This document shows positions 1-8,638 of a stretch of DNA of 64,000 nt, one piece after another. Numbering within the stretch: position 1 is the first letter of the stretch; every line of letters starts with the position of its first letter. The stretch spans positions 62,001-126,000 of the forward strand of contig CANMPL010000004.1 of NCBI GenBank assembly GCA_947499715.1, read 5' to 3'. The DNA is from an uncultured Paracoccaceae bacterium. Lineage in GTDB: Bacteria > Pseudomonadota > Alphaproteobacteria > Rhodobacterales > Rhodobacteraceae. The notes beneath the pieces are model-generated. The model saw nothing but the letters and a program-made list of their open reading frames with translations, ran no database searches and was not told where the DNA came from. A program made the translations under genes and the position numbers.

Positions 1-802
1 CGGCAAGGCCCTGCCGCACCAGCGCCCGGTTGACGCCCACCAAGGGAGCGACATCGGCCACCGTCGCCAGTGCCACCAGATCCAAAAGCGCAATCAGATC
101 CGGCCCCTTTTCGCCTTGCGCCTTCAGTTGCCGGTTCGCCTCTACCAGCATCAAGAACACGACCCCCGCCGCGCAAAGATGCGCCAACGCCCCGTCTTCA
201 TCCTGCCGGTTGGGATTAACGACGGCCAGTGCATCGGGCAGCGTCTCTCCGCCCAGATGGTGATCCAGAACAATGACGTCCGCACCTTCGGCGGCAGCAA
301 TCGGTCCATGCGACAGCGTTCCGCAATCGACGCAAATGATCAGATCATGGCCCTTGGCAAGGCTGGCCATCGCCTCGTCATTGGGGCCGTATCCCTCGTC
401 GATGCGGTCAGGAATATAAAGCGTCGCGCGATGGCCCATGTCCCGCAACCAAGAGATCAGCAGCGCCGCAGATGATCCGCCATCCACGTCGTAATCGGCA
501 AAAATCGCGATTTTTTCAGACTTGCTGATGGCGGTCAGAAATCGTGCGGCCGCTTTGACCATGTCACGCAAGTCAGCAGGATCTGGCAGCAGGTCGCGCA
601 AAGTGGGGCTGAGAAAGGCCTGCGCTTCTTGCGGGGCAACGCCTCGCCGCACCAACGTCCGGCACAGCGGTCCGGGCAGGCCCGTTTCCTGTGCCATCGC
701 CTCTGACAAACGGTCCTCATCGCCGCCCGGCCCAACCCAGCGGCGGCCCGTGGCAGAGGTTTCAACATTCAAAAATGCGGGCATATCTGGCATATCTTTC
801 AT
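1..802 (-). CDS. recJ: Single-stranded-DNA-specific exonuclease RecJ (N-terminal part)
   Basis: RecJ degrades single-stranded DNA 5' to 3' in recombination and mismatch repair. The minus-strand frame is open from an ATG at 802 to the window edge, so only about 267 residues are present and the C-terminus is missing; this is why the ORF track does not list it. It shows the DHH-superfamily metal motifs: ADYDVDGG near residue 103 (motif I), a CVDCGT stretch, and LDHHLGG near residue 180. A second in-frame ATG lies three codons downstream, so the exact start is not settled. It is the last gene of a minus-strand run hom-glpX-recJ, an order I recall from other Rhodobacterales. The 86-nt gap to glpX holds a repeat element. 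Confidence 0.93.
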   Translation of the reverse strand, partial: MKDMPDMPAFLNVETSATGRRWVGPGGDEDRLSEAMAQETGLPGPLCRTLVRRGVAPQEAQAFLSPTLRDLLPDPADLRDMVKAAARFLTAISKSEKIAIFADYDVDGGSSAALLISWLRDMGHRATLYIPDRIDEGYGPNDEAMASLAKGHDLIICVDCGTLSHGPIAAAEGADVIVLDHHLGGETLPDALAVVNPNRQDEDGALAHLCAAGVVFLMLVEANRQLKAQGEKGPDLIALLDLVALATVADVAPLVGVNRALVRQGLA

Positions 803-845
803 TGCCTGCCACCATATCCGGTGTCAGCCTGCTATGCTACCCGCA

Positions 846-881
846 CTTTCTTTTGAATGAAAATATGCCCGCCGGAGGCAC
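846..881 (-). repeat. Copy of the GGATATTTTTGGCCAAAAGAAG intergenic element, degenerate
   Basis: Read on the minus strand this gives GTGCCTCCGGCGGGCATATT followed by TTCATTCAAAAGAAAG. It matches the element after soxG (GTGCCTCCGGCGGGGATATT...) with a few changes. It lies directly downstream of the glpX stop, in the transcription direction of glpX. Confidence 0.6.
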
Positions 882-888
882 CCCAAAC

Positions 889-1854
889 TCAATTCACCGG
901 GTTACGATAGATCATGTGGCGCACCGATCCGGTCTTGGACCGCATCAAGATGGTCTCAGCGGTCACAAAGCCGACCTCACGTTTGATCCCCGGCAAAAGA
1001 GAGCCATCCGTGACGCCTGTTGCGGCGAAGATCACATCACCTGTGACCATATCATCGCGGGTATAAACCCGGTCGAAATTTGTGATCCCGGCCTTGGACG
1101 CACGCCCACGCTCATCATCATTGCGAAACAGCAGTTTGCCAAAGATCTGTCCGCCCATGCATTTCAACGCGGCAGCAGCCAACACGCCTTCGGGCGCGCC
1201 GCCTGATCCCATATACATGTCGATACCGGTTTTCGTAGGTTCGGCACAATGCATGACACCGGCCACATCGCCATCGGTAATCAACCGGATTGCAGCGCCC
1301 GTGCTGCGCAGCTCTGCGATCATGTCCTCGTGCCGGGGACGCTCTAGCACACAAACGGTAATGTCTTCTGTCGAACATCCCTTTGCAGCCGCCAATGCGC
1401 TGACCCGTTCGGACGGCGACATCGTCAGCGTAACGACACCCGGTTTGAATCCTGGACCAATCGCCAATTTGTCCATGTAGACGTCCGGTGCATGCAGCAT
1501 CGACCCGCGCGGCCCCATGGCAATGACGGCCAGCGCATTCGGCATGTCCTTGGCGGTCAGCGTCGTGCCTTCAAGCGGATCCAGCGCGATATCCACGCCA
1601 GGGCCTTTCCCGGTGCCCACCTCTTCGCCGATAAAAAGCATCGGTGCTTCATCGCGCTCGCCTTCGCCGATGACCACAACACCTGCGATATCCAACCGGT
1701 TCAACTGCGTGCGCATCGCGTCAACCGCCGCTTGGTCCGCGGCTTTCTCATCCCCGCGGCCGATCAAATAGGCGCAGGCAATCGCCGCAGCTTCAGAGAC
1801 ACGGGCAAGGCCCAGCGAAAGTGTACGGTCATTAAAATCGGGGGCTTTGGCCAT
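889..1854 (-). CDS. glpX: Class II fructose-1,6-bisphosphatase
   Basis: This enzyme hydrolyses fructose-1,6-bisphosphate to fructose-6-phosphate in gluconeogenesis (in this family some members also act on sedoheptulose-1,7-bisphosphate). The 321-residue protein has the usual GlpX length. Signature motifs are visible: GEGERDEAP at residues 63-71 and DPLEGTT at 92-98, which carry the metal and phosphate ligands. The start ATG at 1854 has an AAGGA ribosome site just upstream on the minus strand. It follows hom and precedes recJ on the same strand, with 118 nt and 86 nt gaps that each contain a short intergenic repeat. Confidence 0.95.
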   Translation of the reverse strand: MAKAPDFNDRTLSLGLARVSEAAAIACAYLIGRGDEKAADQAAVDAMRTQLNRLDIAGVVVIGEGERDEAPMLFIGEEVGTGKGPGVDIALDPLEGTTLTAKDMPNALAVIAMGPRGSMLHAPDVYMDKLAIGPGFKPGVVTLTMSPSERVSALAAAKGCSTEDITVCVLERPRHEDMIAELRSTGAAIRLITDGDVAGVMHCAEPTKTGIDMYMGSGGAPEGVLAAAALKCMGGQIFGKLLFRNDDERGRASKAGITNFDRVYTRDDMVTGDVIFAATGVTDGSLLPGIKREVGFVTAETILMRSKTGSVRHMIYRNPVN

Positions 1855-1944
1855 GGTCAGGGTCCTTTATGCAGTCCCCTGACCTAAACCCTCCGCAGCC
1901 ACAAACCTCAAGGCTGTTTGCGCTAAACCTTACCGCAAGGCCCC

Positions 1945-1965
1945 CGAATTTTCGTCGAAAATGCG
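1945..1965. repeat. 21-bp palindrome, imperfect copy
   Basis: CGAATTTTCGTCGAAAATGCG, the same design as the perfect 21-mers elsewhere in the window but with one mismatched arm position. It lies between hom and glpX, just past the hom stop codon. Confidence 0.6.
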
Positions 1966-1972
1966 CGTCCGC

Positions 1973-3259
1973 TCAGACCGCTTCGATCCGGATCGCCACT
2001 GGATTGCCGGTGACAACGCCGGTTTTTGCAAAAGCTGTAATCGCTTCATCAAGGCTCGACCGGGTGGTTTTATGCGTCACGATCAACACCGGGGCTGCGG
2101 CGTCGTCGTGATCGTATTGCCGCATCCGATCAATCGAAATACCTGCATCCCCCAAGGCCGTCGCGACCTTGGCCAAAGCACCCGGCTTATCCACCAATTG
2201 CAGGCGCAGATAATATGGCGCCGCGACCGACCCCTGCGCCGCGCGGGCCTTGCGCAGGCCCTTTGCGGGTTGGCCAAACACGCAGCCGCGCGTGCCACGG
2301 GCAATATCCATCACATCACCCATTACGGCACTCGCGGTTGGGCCTTCGCCCGCACCGGGTCCGCGCAACACGATCTGGTCAACTGAATCGCCTTCTAGCA
2401 CCACCATATTGGTGCCGCCCTGCAATTGTCCCAACGGTGACCGTTCCGGCACCAGACAAGGCGACATCCGCTGTTCCAGCCCACGACCCGTCATCTGCGC
2501 CACACCAAGCAGCTTGATCTTATAACCCATGTCGGCGGCACGGTTGATATCTTCGATGGTGACCGATCCGATGCCTTCCAGCGCGACAGAGCCGAAATCG
2601 ACCTGCGTCCCAAAGGCAATTGACGACAGGATCGCAAGCTTGTGCCCGGCATCAATCCCGCCCACGTCCAATTCTGGATCGGCTTCCAGAAATCCGAGCT
2701 GATTGGCCTCATCAAAGACCGCTTCATAGCTCAGACCCGCATCCTGCATCCGGGTCAGGATATAGTTGCAGCTGCCGTTCATCACGCCCATGACGCGGGT
2801 GATTTCATTCCCGGCAAGGCCCTCTGTCAGCGCCTTCACGACCGGAATGCCGCCGGCCACCGCTGCTTCATACCGGATCACCCGGGCCTTATCTTCGGCC
2901 AGCTCTGCCAAGGCCTGCCCGTGAATCGCCAACATCGCCTTATTGGCCGTGACGACGTCCTTTCCGGCCTTAAGCGCGGCCTCTGTCGCGTCCTTGGCCG
3001 GGCCCTCATCACCGCCGATCAGCTCGACAAAAACGTCAACGTCATCGCGCGTTGCCACGGCCACGGCATCGTCTTCCCAGACGTAACCCGACAAATCCAC
3101 GTCGCGATTCTTGCCCTTGCTGCGGGCTGTGACGGCCGTGATCTCAACCGCGCGACCCGCACGAAGGGCCAGCAGATCCGCCTGTTGTTGGACAATTTTC
3201 ACAACCCCCACACCGACGGTGCCCAGTCCTGCAATGCCAAGGCGCAATGGTTTTGTCAT
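1973..3259 (-). CDS. hom: Homoserine dehydrogenase with ACT domain
   Basis: It reduces aspartate semialdehyde to homoserine with NAD(P)H, the branch point to threonine and methionine. The 428-residue protein has an N-terminal Rossmann motif GLGTVGVGVV (residues 11-20), the family core with AAVAGGIPVVK and NGSCNYILTRM, and a C-terminal ACT domain from about residue 349 (LVDKPGALAKVATAL), which suggests feedback control by an amino acid, usually threonine. It is a stand-alone enzyme, not fused to aspartokinase. It lies downstream of a small lipoprotein gene and upstream of glpX on the minus strand. Confidence 0.95.
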   Translation of the reverse strand: MTKPLRLGIAGLGTVGVGVVKIVQQQADLLALRAGRAVEITAVTARSKGKNRDVDLSGYVWEDDAVAVATRDDVDVFVELIGGDEGPAKDATEAALKAGKDVVTANKAMLAIHGQALAELAEDKARVIRYEAAVAGGIPVVKALTEGLAGNEITRVMGVMNGSCNYILTRMQDAGLSYEAVFDEANQLGFLEADPELDVGGIDAGHKLAILSSIAFGTQVDFGSVALEGIGSVTIEDINRAADMGYKIKLLGVAQMTGRGLEQRMSPCLVPERSPLGQLQGGTNMVVLEGDSVDQIVLRGPGAGEGPTASAVMGDVMDIARGTRGCVFGQPAKGLRKARAAQGSVAAPYYLRLQLVDKPGALAKVATALGDAGISIDRMRQYDHDDAAAPVLIVTHKTTRSSLDEAITAFAKTGVVTGNPVAIRIEAV

Positions 3260-3312
3260 AGGGGGCTCCGGGTCTGAATACGTTTGAGCGTCTCGTTAGC
3301 GAAAAGGGGGGG

Positions 3313-3606
3313 CTACCGCAACGGGGCGGTTGCAATGCCTGTCTGCATTCGGGTGCGCGTGGGTGCGTCGATAATTGTGCCGCGCAATCGGGCCGCCCGC
3401 GCCTGAAGTGCGGCCAACCTGCCGTCGATACCATCTGTGGGTGGCAATTCCGTGGCTTGCGACTGTGCCGCCGCCAAGATCCCACCAAGGGGCACCAGCG
3501 TTGGATAGTCGGCCCGCGCGGCTTCTGCGCTCACCCGGTTTTCCAAGGCTGGAAACGGCGCGCAGGCGCTGGCCAATAGCAGCATCAAGGGGAGGGCATT
3601 GCGCAA
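3313..3606 (-). CDS. Small predicted lipoprotein
   Basis: A 97-residue protein of unknown function. The N-terminus is a short hydrophobic signal ending in a lipobox-like LLASAC, so it is probably lipid-modified at the cysteine near residue 15 and anchored in the envelope. The remainder is Ala-rich, with a predicted helical stretch (LAALQARAARLRG). It lies 53 nt upstream of hom on the same strand and may share its promoter. No catalytic motif is visible. Confidence 0.65.
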   Translation of the reverse strand: MRNALPLMLLLASACAPFPALENRVSAEAARADYPTLVPLGGILAAAQSQATELPPTDGIDGRLAALQARAARLRGTIIDAPTRTRMQTGIATAPLR

Positions 3607-3687
3607 GTCATTTGGTCCATTTGTCGCCTGCGCGGACCATAGCTGCGCTGCGACAAAGGGGAAAGCCCGCCATTAATGCTTTTCAAA

Positions 3688-3701
3688 TGAACGCCTGTTC
3701 A
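3688..3701. promoter_or_regulatory. Candidate TetR operator
   Basis: The sequence TGAACGCCTGTTCA is a perfect inverted repeat (TGAAC-N4-GTTCA) 13 nt before the ATG of the TetR-family gene at 3715. TetR regulators commonly bind such palindromes at their own promoters, so autoregulation is inferred from position and symmetry. Confidence 0.5.
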
Positions 3702-3714
3702 GTTAGATGGCAAT

Positions 3715-4302
3715 ATGGCGCGTAAACAAGGCTCTCACTCTGACATTACCGGCCCCAAGGTGCGGGACGCGGCCCTGCGGTTGATCGCGCAGCATGGCTA
3801 TGCCGCCGTGTCCATGCGCCAGATCGCGGCTGAGGTCGGCGTGCAGGCTGGCGCGCTTTATAACTACATCGCCGACAAGCAATCCTTGCTGTTTGAACTG
3901 ATGCAAAGCCATATGGACGCCGTTCTTGGTGCCGTCGCTGCCGAAGATCTGGGCGGTGACCCGGTCACAGCCTTGGAACGGTTCACGCGTTTTCATATTC
4001 AGTTTCACCTGCCGCGAAGGGATCAGGTGTTTTTGTCCTATATGGAGCTGCGCAACCTCGACCCCGACAACTTTGCCCAGATCGAAGCCATGCGCCGCCA
4101 GTATGAAGACACGTTGGAAACCATCCTCAAGTCAGGTGTCGCCAGCGGGGCCTTTGCCGTGACCGATACCCGTGTCGCGACGCTTGGGCTGATTGCGCTG
4201 CTCACAGGTATTACCAATTGGTATGATCCGAATGGGCGGCTGGATATCGACGCGGTGCAAGAGATCTATACCGAACTCGTCCGCAAGGCGGTCGCGTCGT
4301 GA
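3715..4302 (+). CDS. TetR/AcrR-family transcriptional regulator
   Basis: A 195-residue DNA-binding regulator. The N-terminal helix-turn-helix is clear at roughly residues 15-60 (LRLIAQHGYAAVSMRQIAAEVGV, then ALYNYIADKQSLL), as in TetR repressors. The C-terminal ligand-binding half is helical and variable, so the inducer cannot be named. A perfect TGAAC-N4-GTTCA palindrome precedes its start and suggests autorepression. The next gene, an HIBADH-family dehydrogenase 128 nt downstream, is a plausible target but may be independent. Confidence 0.88.
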   Translation: MARKQGSHSDITGPKVRDAALRLIAQHGYAAVSMRQIAAEVGVQAGALYNYIADKQSLLFELMQSHMDAVLGAVAAEDLGGDPVTALERFTRFHIQFHLPRRDQVFLSYMELRNLDPDNFAQIEAMRRQYEDTLETILKSGVASGAFAVTDTRVATLGLIALLTGITNWYDPNGRLDIDAVQEIYTELVRKAVAS

Positions 4303-4430
4303 TTGTCTGCACCGCTCGCTCTTAAATCTTCACACCAAGTGACGTTTGATACCCTGCAATCGGTCGCAATTGGGCAAGCCAAGTCATCGGGCATATCCCA
4401 ATTTATGCAAAACAATCAGGGAGAAGCGGC

Positions 4431-5375
4431 ATGAAAGTCGGGTTTATTGGTCTGGGCAATGTCGGCGCAAAGCTGGCCGGCAGCCTGTTGCGCAACGGGC
4501 ATGATTTGGTGGTCTATGATCTGGACCCGGCCCTTGTGCAGGTCTTTACTGACCGCGGTGCCGTCGCGGGCGACGGGCCTGCCCAGCTGATGCGCGATTG
4601 CGAGGCGGTCGTGACCTGCCTGCCATCCCCCGCCGCTTGCGAGGCTGTCGTGACAGACATGCTGCCAGAGGTTGCCCCCGGCAAGATCTGGATGGAAATG
4701 TCGACGACGGATGCCGAAGACGTGGCCCGGCTTGGCGCGCTGGTGACGGCAAAGGGTGGGGCGGCGGTCGAATGCCCGGTCTCTGGCGGTTGCCATCGCG
4801 CAGACACCGGCAACATCAGCATCTTTGCGGGCTGTGATCGCGCCACATTCGAACGGGTGCTGCCATTGCTGACAACCCTTGGCCGCCGCGTGCTCCACAC
4901 CGGAGAGATGGGCACCGCCAGCAAACTCAAGGTCATGACCAATTATTTGGCCACCGCCAACCTGCTGACCCTTTGCGAAGCCTTGGTGACGATGAAGGCC
5001 GCAGGCCTTGATCTGGCAACAACCTATGAGGCGATCAAGATCAGCTCTGGCACCTCATTTGTGCATGAAACCGAAAGCCAGATGATCCTGAACGGGTGCC
5101 GCGACATCAACTTCACCATGGATTTGGTCAAGAAAGATATCGGCCTTTTTGACGACATCGCCCGTGCGCATGACGTGCCATTGGAAATCAGCCCACTGAT
5201 GGTGTCGATCTTTGAGGACGGCATCAAACGCTTTGGCCCGCGTGCGCAGTCAGACGACATCATCCGCCGTCTGGAAGAGGCGACAGGCCTTGATATCACG
5301 GCGCCCGGATTTCCATCCGAGATGATTGATGATGAACCCGAAGAACCGGGTTATGAGGTCGTGCCACCGCGCTGA
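4431..5375 (+). CDS. NAD(P)-dependent beta-hydroxyacid dehydrogenase (HIBADH family)
   Basis: The 314-residue protein belongs to the 3-hydroxyisobutyrate dehydrogenase / 6-phosphogluconate-dehydrogenase-like family. It has an N-terminal GFIGLGNVG dinucleotide motif (residues 4-12), the substrate-binding CPVSGG segment near residue 119, and the catalytic-lysine region GTASKLKVMTNYL near residue 165. The family oxidises beta-hydroxy acids such as 3-hydroxyisobutyrate, tartronate semialdehyde or glycerol derivatives; nothing here fixes the substrate. The last 25 residues are acidic and Pro-rich, an extension beyond the usual end. It follows the TetR gene. Confidence 0.85.
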   Translation: MKVGFIGLGNVGAKLAGSLLRNGHDLVVYDLDPALVQVFTDRGAVAGDGPAQLMRDCEAVVTCLPSPAACEAVVTDMLPEVAPGKIWMEMSTTDAEDVARLGALVTAKGGAAVECPVSGGCHRADTGNISIFAGCDRATFERVLPLLTTLGRRVLHTGEMGTASKLKVMTNYLATANLLTLCEALVTMKAAGLDLATTYEAIKISSGTSFVHETESQMILNGCRDINFTMDLVKKDIGLFDDIARAHDVPLEISPLMVSIFEDGIKRFGPRAQSDDIIRRLEEATGLDITAPGFPSEMIDDEPEEPGYEVVPPR

Positions 5376-5428
5376 TGCTGGCAATCCCCGTAGCAACGAC
5401 GTAAACCGCTCAAAAGCGGGGGCAATCC

Positions 5429-5920
5429 ATGTTTCAACCAGACCAAGACGGCATCTATGCACGCGTGCCTGTGGCGCCATCACGGCGCATGCTGGCGATG
5501 ATCATTCTTTACGGCCTTGGCGCATTTGTCCTCTATCTGTCTTTCAACGGCTTATCTGGCATTGGCGGATCTGTGATCATGATCGCGCTGGCCGCCGGGT
5601 GTTTTTGGGCGGGCGAACAGATGCGGCGATCCGCCGGGGTTGAGGTTGTGTTGACCGACAACGGGGTTGAGACAAGCGAGGGCCTGATGCTGGCGCAGAT
5701 GGACAATATCCAACTGGTGAACCGTGGTGCTTTGGCCGCAAAACCCTCGACCGGGTTCACGCTTGTGCTGAAAACGCCGCAACCCCGAACGTGGCGTCCG
5801 GGGTTGTGGTGGCGGATTGGTCGCCGTGTCGGAATTGGCGGCATTACTGGCGCGGGGGCCACGAAATTCATGGCCGAACAAATCGCGCTGCGGATCGATG
5901 CGCGCGACAGTTCAGATTAG
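5429..5920 (+). CDS. Small membrane protein of unknown function
   Basis: A 163-residue protein with two predicted membrane segments between about residues 20 and 65 (AMIILYGLGAFVLYL and IGGSVIMIALAAGCFW), followed by a soluble domain. The soluble part resembles a small PH-like region (VVLTDNGVETSEGLMLAQMDNIQ). I do not recognise a named family. It is 53 nt downstream of the dehydrogenase gene and its stop overlaps by 4 nt the stop of the convergent TadE-like gene. Confidence 0.7.
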   Translation: MFQPDQDGIYARVPVAPSRRMLAMIILYGLGAFVLYLSFNGLSGIGGSVIMIALAAGCFWAGEQMRRSAGVEVVLTDNGVETSEGLMLAQMDNIQLVNRGALAAKPSTGFTLVLKTPQPRTWRPGLWWRIGRRVGIGGITGAGATKFMAEQIALRIDARDSSD

Positions 5921-6528
5921 CACAATTCTTTGGTTGGATCCTCGGTCGGATCGTTGTTCCAGCACAAAGACGACGTAAAGCGCGGGCTGATCACGGTGAA
6001 TGTCTCCATCTCAAAGCTGTTCAGCGAGGTCGCCAGAACCGGCTCATAGGGCGGGTCGTATTCTGTCCAGGTTTCGACAAGGATCGCGCGCTCACCATCA
6101 CTCAACGGCGGCAAGCGGCTCCCCAGGGCGCGGATGTCGGCCGTCGTCAGGGTTGGTTTTGTCGAATTGCGGGTCCGTGACCAACGCCGATGAAAGTGCT
6201 CATTCCCGTTGCCGTGGACGTGATAGTAAAAGACGGTCACCCGAAGTTCGGGGCTGTCGTCATGCAGCGTCAAAAACTCCAGCAGATCGCGGGTACCATC
6301 CAAGTAGGCACCGTTCACATACCCAGATTCGCGGCTCAGCATGTCGGCGATTGTCAGGCCAGCCTTTTCGGCGATCGCTTCCGTGCGATAGGCATCAAAA
6401 TAGACCAGCGTCGACAGAAACGCCCAGGACAAAAGCGGCACCATCAGCAGCGTTTCGACCGCGACGCTTCCGTCCTCATCATTGCGCCATTTGCGCCAGG
6501 CGCGTGTCAGAGCAGAATTGCGGATCAT
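5917..6528 (-). CDS. TadE-like pseudopilin/pilus-assembly protein
   Basis: A 203-residue protein, last of three overlapping minus-strand genes. Near residue 17 it has NDEDGSVAVETLLMVP, a hydrophilic leader then G-S-V-A-V-E and a hydrophobic helix. This matches the TadE prepilin signal, where the prepilin peptidase cuts after Gly and a Glu lies at +5. A single N-terminal helix followed by a periplasmic domain is typical of TadE minor pilins of Flp/Tad systems. Its ATG overlaps the stop of the upstream TadE-like gene by 4 nt, so translation is probably coupled. No tad secretion ATPase or Flp pilin is near. Confidence 0.78.
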   Translation of the reverse strand: MIRNSALTRAWRKWRNDEDGSVAVETLLMVPLLSWAFLSTLVYFDAYRTEAIAEKAGLTIADMLSRESGYVNGAYLDGTRDLLEFLTLHDDSPELRVTVFYYHVHGNGNEHFHRRWSRTRNSTKPTLTTADIRALGSRLPPLSDGERAILVETWTEYDPPYEPVLATSLNSFEMETFTVISPRFTSSLCWNNDPTEDPTKELC

Positions 6529-7073
6529 TTGAATGGCTCCATCACGTAAGAGGACGTCGCAACAAGTGCATAGGCGCCGCCACTTTTCTTTGGAATGGCT
6601 TTACCCAGACCAGAGGTCGGCAGCATCGGATCAAACAGCACGCAGGCGCGCAGGATCATCAGCTCGTTGTTGTCGCCTGTGTTGTTGAACGTCACCGCGG
6701 GTTGGTTGACGACGCTGCGATCGACGCAGTCGATTGCACCAATATTCGCAAAGGCCCGTGGTTCGCGCACCAACATTTCAAGCCGAATGTTGTCGAGGCA
6801 ATCAGGAATAATGCTGGCGGCTTCACAGATCCGTGCCGACAAGATGTCATTGGTGGGGTCAGGGATCCGACCAATGCGCACTTCGCGCACGGTCACATCC
6901 AGACCACGTTCCAGCATCACATGCCGCGTTGACAACACACCGCCCTCATAGGCCGAAGTGAACAGGATCAGATAGAACGGCAGGATCAGAATAAATTCCA
7001 ACGTGCCAGACCCGTCCTCTTCTGTGCGAAACGCGCGCAAGCGGCCCGCAAGCTTGGTAACAATCCGCATCAT
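6525..7073 (-). CDS. TadE-like pilus-assembly protein
   Basis: A 182-residue protein. The leader reads RTEEDGSGTLEFILILP near residues 16-32: Gly at the putative cleavage site, Glu-Phe at +5/+6, then a hydrophobic segment. This is the canonical TadE-type prepilin signal. Four cysteines lie in the periplasmic part (ARICEAASIIPDC, IDCVD, RACVLF), possibly forming disulfides. It overlaps the genes on both sides by 4 nt (ATGA junctions), forming one translational unit with the TadG-like gene upstream and the second TadE-like gene downstream. Confidence 0.8.
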   Translation of the reverse strand: MMRIVTKLAGRLRAFRTEEDGSGTLEFILILPFYLILFTSAYEGGVLSTRHVMLERGLDVTVREVRIGRIPDPTNDILSARICEAASIIPDCLDNIRLEMLVREPRAFANIGAIDCVDRSVVNQPAVTFNNTGDNNELMILRACVLFDPMLPTSGLGKAIPKKSGGAYALVATSSYVMEPFK

Positions 7074-8638
7074 TGGGTCAACCTCAGGTCTGTAATCTGC
7101 TCGGCGATGGCTTCGAAAATGGCGACAAGCTCATCGCCACTTGTGGCTTTGTAAAAGCTTGGCCCAGACGCACAGGCCTGAAGGGCCGCCTTGCCGCGCG
7201 CATCTTCTGCGGCACTGCTGGTGTCGGTTCCCATTGCAATTGTGAAGATGGTCACATTGTTTTCGGGCTTTTTGGCTTCGGTGCACATGTTGGCCATCAG
7301 CGTGTCACCAAGTGTGGCGTCATACTTTGGGTTGCCGTATCCACCAATCCATTCCCAGAATTGCTCGTAGTGCTTATCGGTCCGGTAGAAGTACTGATAG
7401 GTTTCCTTTGCCCAATGCGCACGTTTGCTGGGCGTATCATATAGTTCATCATTCAGCCGATAGCTGCTGTCATTTTGGCCATCCGACATAAGAACAACAT
7501 ACTTGATAGTGGCGCCAAGCGCGGCATTGTTGGAATTGTAGGGCGCAGGACGCGTTGCAAACGCAGGGTCACGCATTGATGCGGGCAGTGCCAACAGCTC
7601 GTCATTCAACGAAGAGTCCAGGAGCGCCAGACCCCACTTCAGACCAAGGAAGATCGACGTTCCAGAACGTGGCTGGAACAAATCAATGTTGTCCTTCAAC
7701 AGGTCCGCGTTCTGCGTCAGGGGAATGATACGCTCATACTCCTGTTGCGGGCAAACGGGCTGGTTCAACTGTGGAGAGATTTGAGAGCTGCTGCGCGCAT
7801 TATATTGCGCGATGGTGAATTCGTTGTCGGATACGCCATCTCCGTCAAAATCATAGGCTTGGTTGAACTGATAGTGTTGCGCTTGCTCAAGCGGTGTCGA
7901 GTCGTCGATAGACAGGGTGTTGTATGCCGCATTCGGAAATTCGATGCAGTGAGAAAAATCATGAACCTGATTGACGTTGAACTGCGCCATCAATTCTGGC
8001 CCGGCATTCACGTGTTCAGAGTAGGGGACAAGACTGACTGATATCCGGTCGGCATTTTCCGCCGTCAGCAGTGCATCGACGAACGCAGATGAAGCCTCTT
8101 TGAGGCGCTCCATCCGGGTCACGCCGCCAGAGCCGGGGATCTCGTAGCGCATGGAGCCCGATACGTCGAGGATCAACGATATTTCGATGTTGCCAACACC
8201 TTCAACAGCTGTCGAAGCTGCGACGGCGGTCATTTCGTCGGTGCCGATCAAGCGCAGAAAGAACGTATCCAGTGTCATTTGACCGCCGGCCGTCACTTCG
8301 CGGTAATTGGTACCGTCTCCCGATACAGTCGGTGTGCCAACAAGTTCGTTGTGGCAGTCGTTCGCTTCGCTCCAGTCACGCACGACTTGCGCGACCTCGT
8401 CATTGGTGCCGGACTGGTCAAGGTCAGCGCCCGCAAGCACGGCGTTGTCGATGCAACCCTGCAATTTCGCGCGCCGCGATTCGAACCGCATAAAGTCAAC
8501 GGCCATGCCGCCAAGGATCAGCATCAGGACCAACAGGAACAATGTAAGCACGATGACGCTTCCGTCTTCCTCTTTTCGGAATCGCTTGACCAAGGTTTGA
8601 AACTGGCGCGCCGCGGGCAGTGCTTTTGACATCATCAT
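7070..8638 (-). CDS. TadG-like protein with von Willebrand factor A domain
   Basis: The chosen ATG (8638) begins an MMMSKAL sequence and gives 522 residues; the ORF track start at 8707 adds 23 residues without a better ribosome site. Near residue 22 there is RKEEDGSVIVLTLFLL, a TadE-like helix, but position +5 is Leu instead of Glu, so it may stay uncleaved. The large periplasmic part is a vWA domain with a MIDAS-type DVSGSM near residue 155 and a later VVLMSDGQNDSS. TadG proteins of this build are linked to Flp pili or surface adhesion. It heads the operon of three genes. Confidence 0.8.
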   Translation of the reverse strand: MMMSKALPAARQFQTLVKRFRKEEDGSVIVLTLFLLVLMLILGGMAVDFMRFESRRAKLQGCIDNAVLAGADLDQSGTNDEVAQVVRDWSEANDCHNELVGTPTVSGDGTNYREVTAGGQMTLDTFFLRLIGTDEMTAVAASTAVEGVGNIEISLILDVSGSMRYEIPGSGGVTRMERLKEASSAFVDALLTAENADRISVSLVPYSEHVNAGPELMAQFNVNQVHDFSHCIEFPNAAYNTLSIDDSTPLEQAQHYQFNQAYDFDGDGVSDNEFTIAQYNARSSSQISPQLNQPVCPQQEYERIIPLTQNADLLKDNIDLFQPRSGTSIFLGLKWGLALLDSSLNDELLALPASMRDPAFATRPAPYNSNNAALGATIKYVVLMSDGQNDSSYRLNDELYDTPSKRAHWAKETYQYFYRTDKHYEQFWEWIGGYGNPKYDATLGDTLMANMCTEAKKPENNVTIFTIAMGTDTSSAAEDARGKAALQACASGPSFYKATSGDELVAIFEAIAEQITDLRLTQ

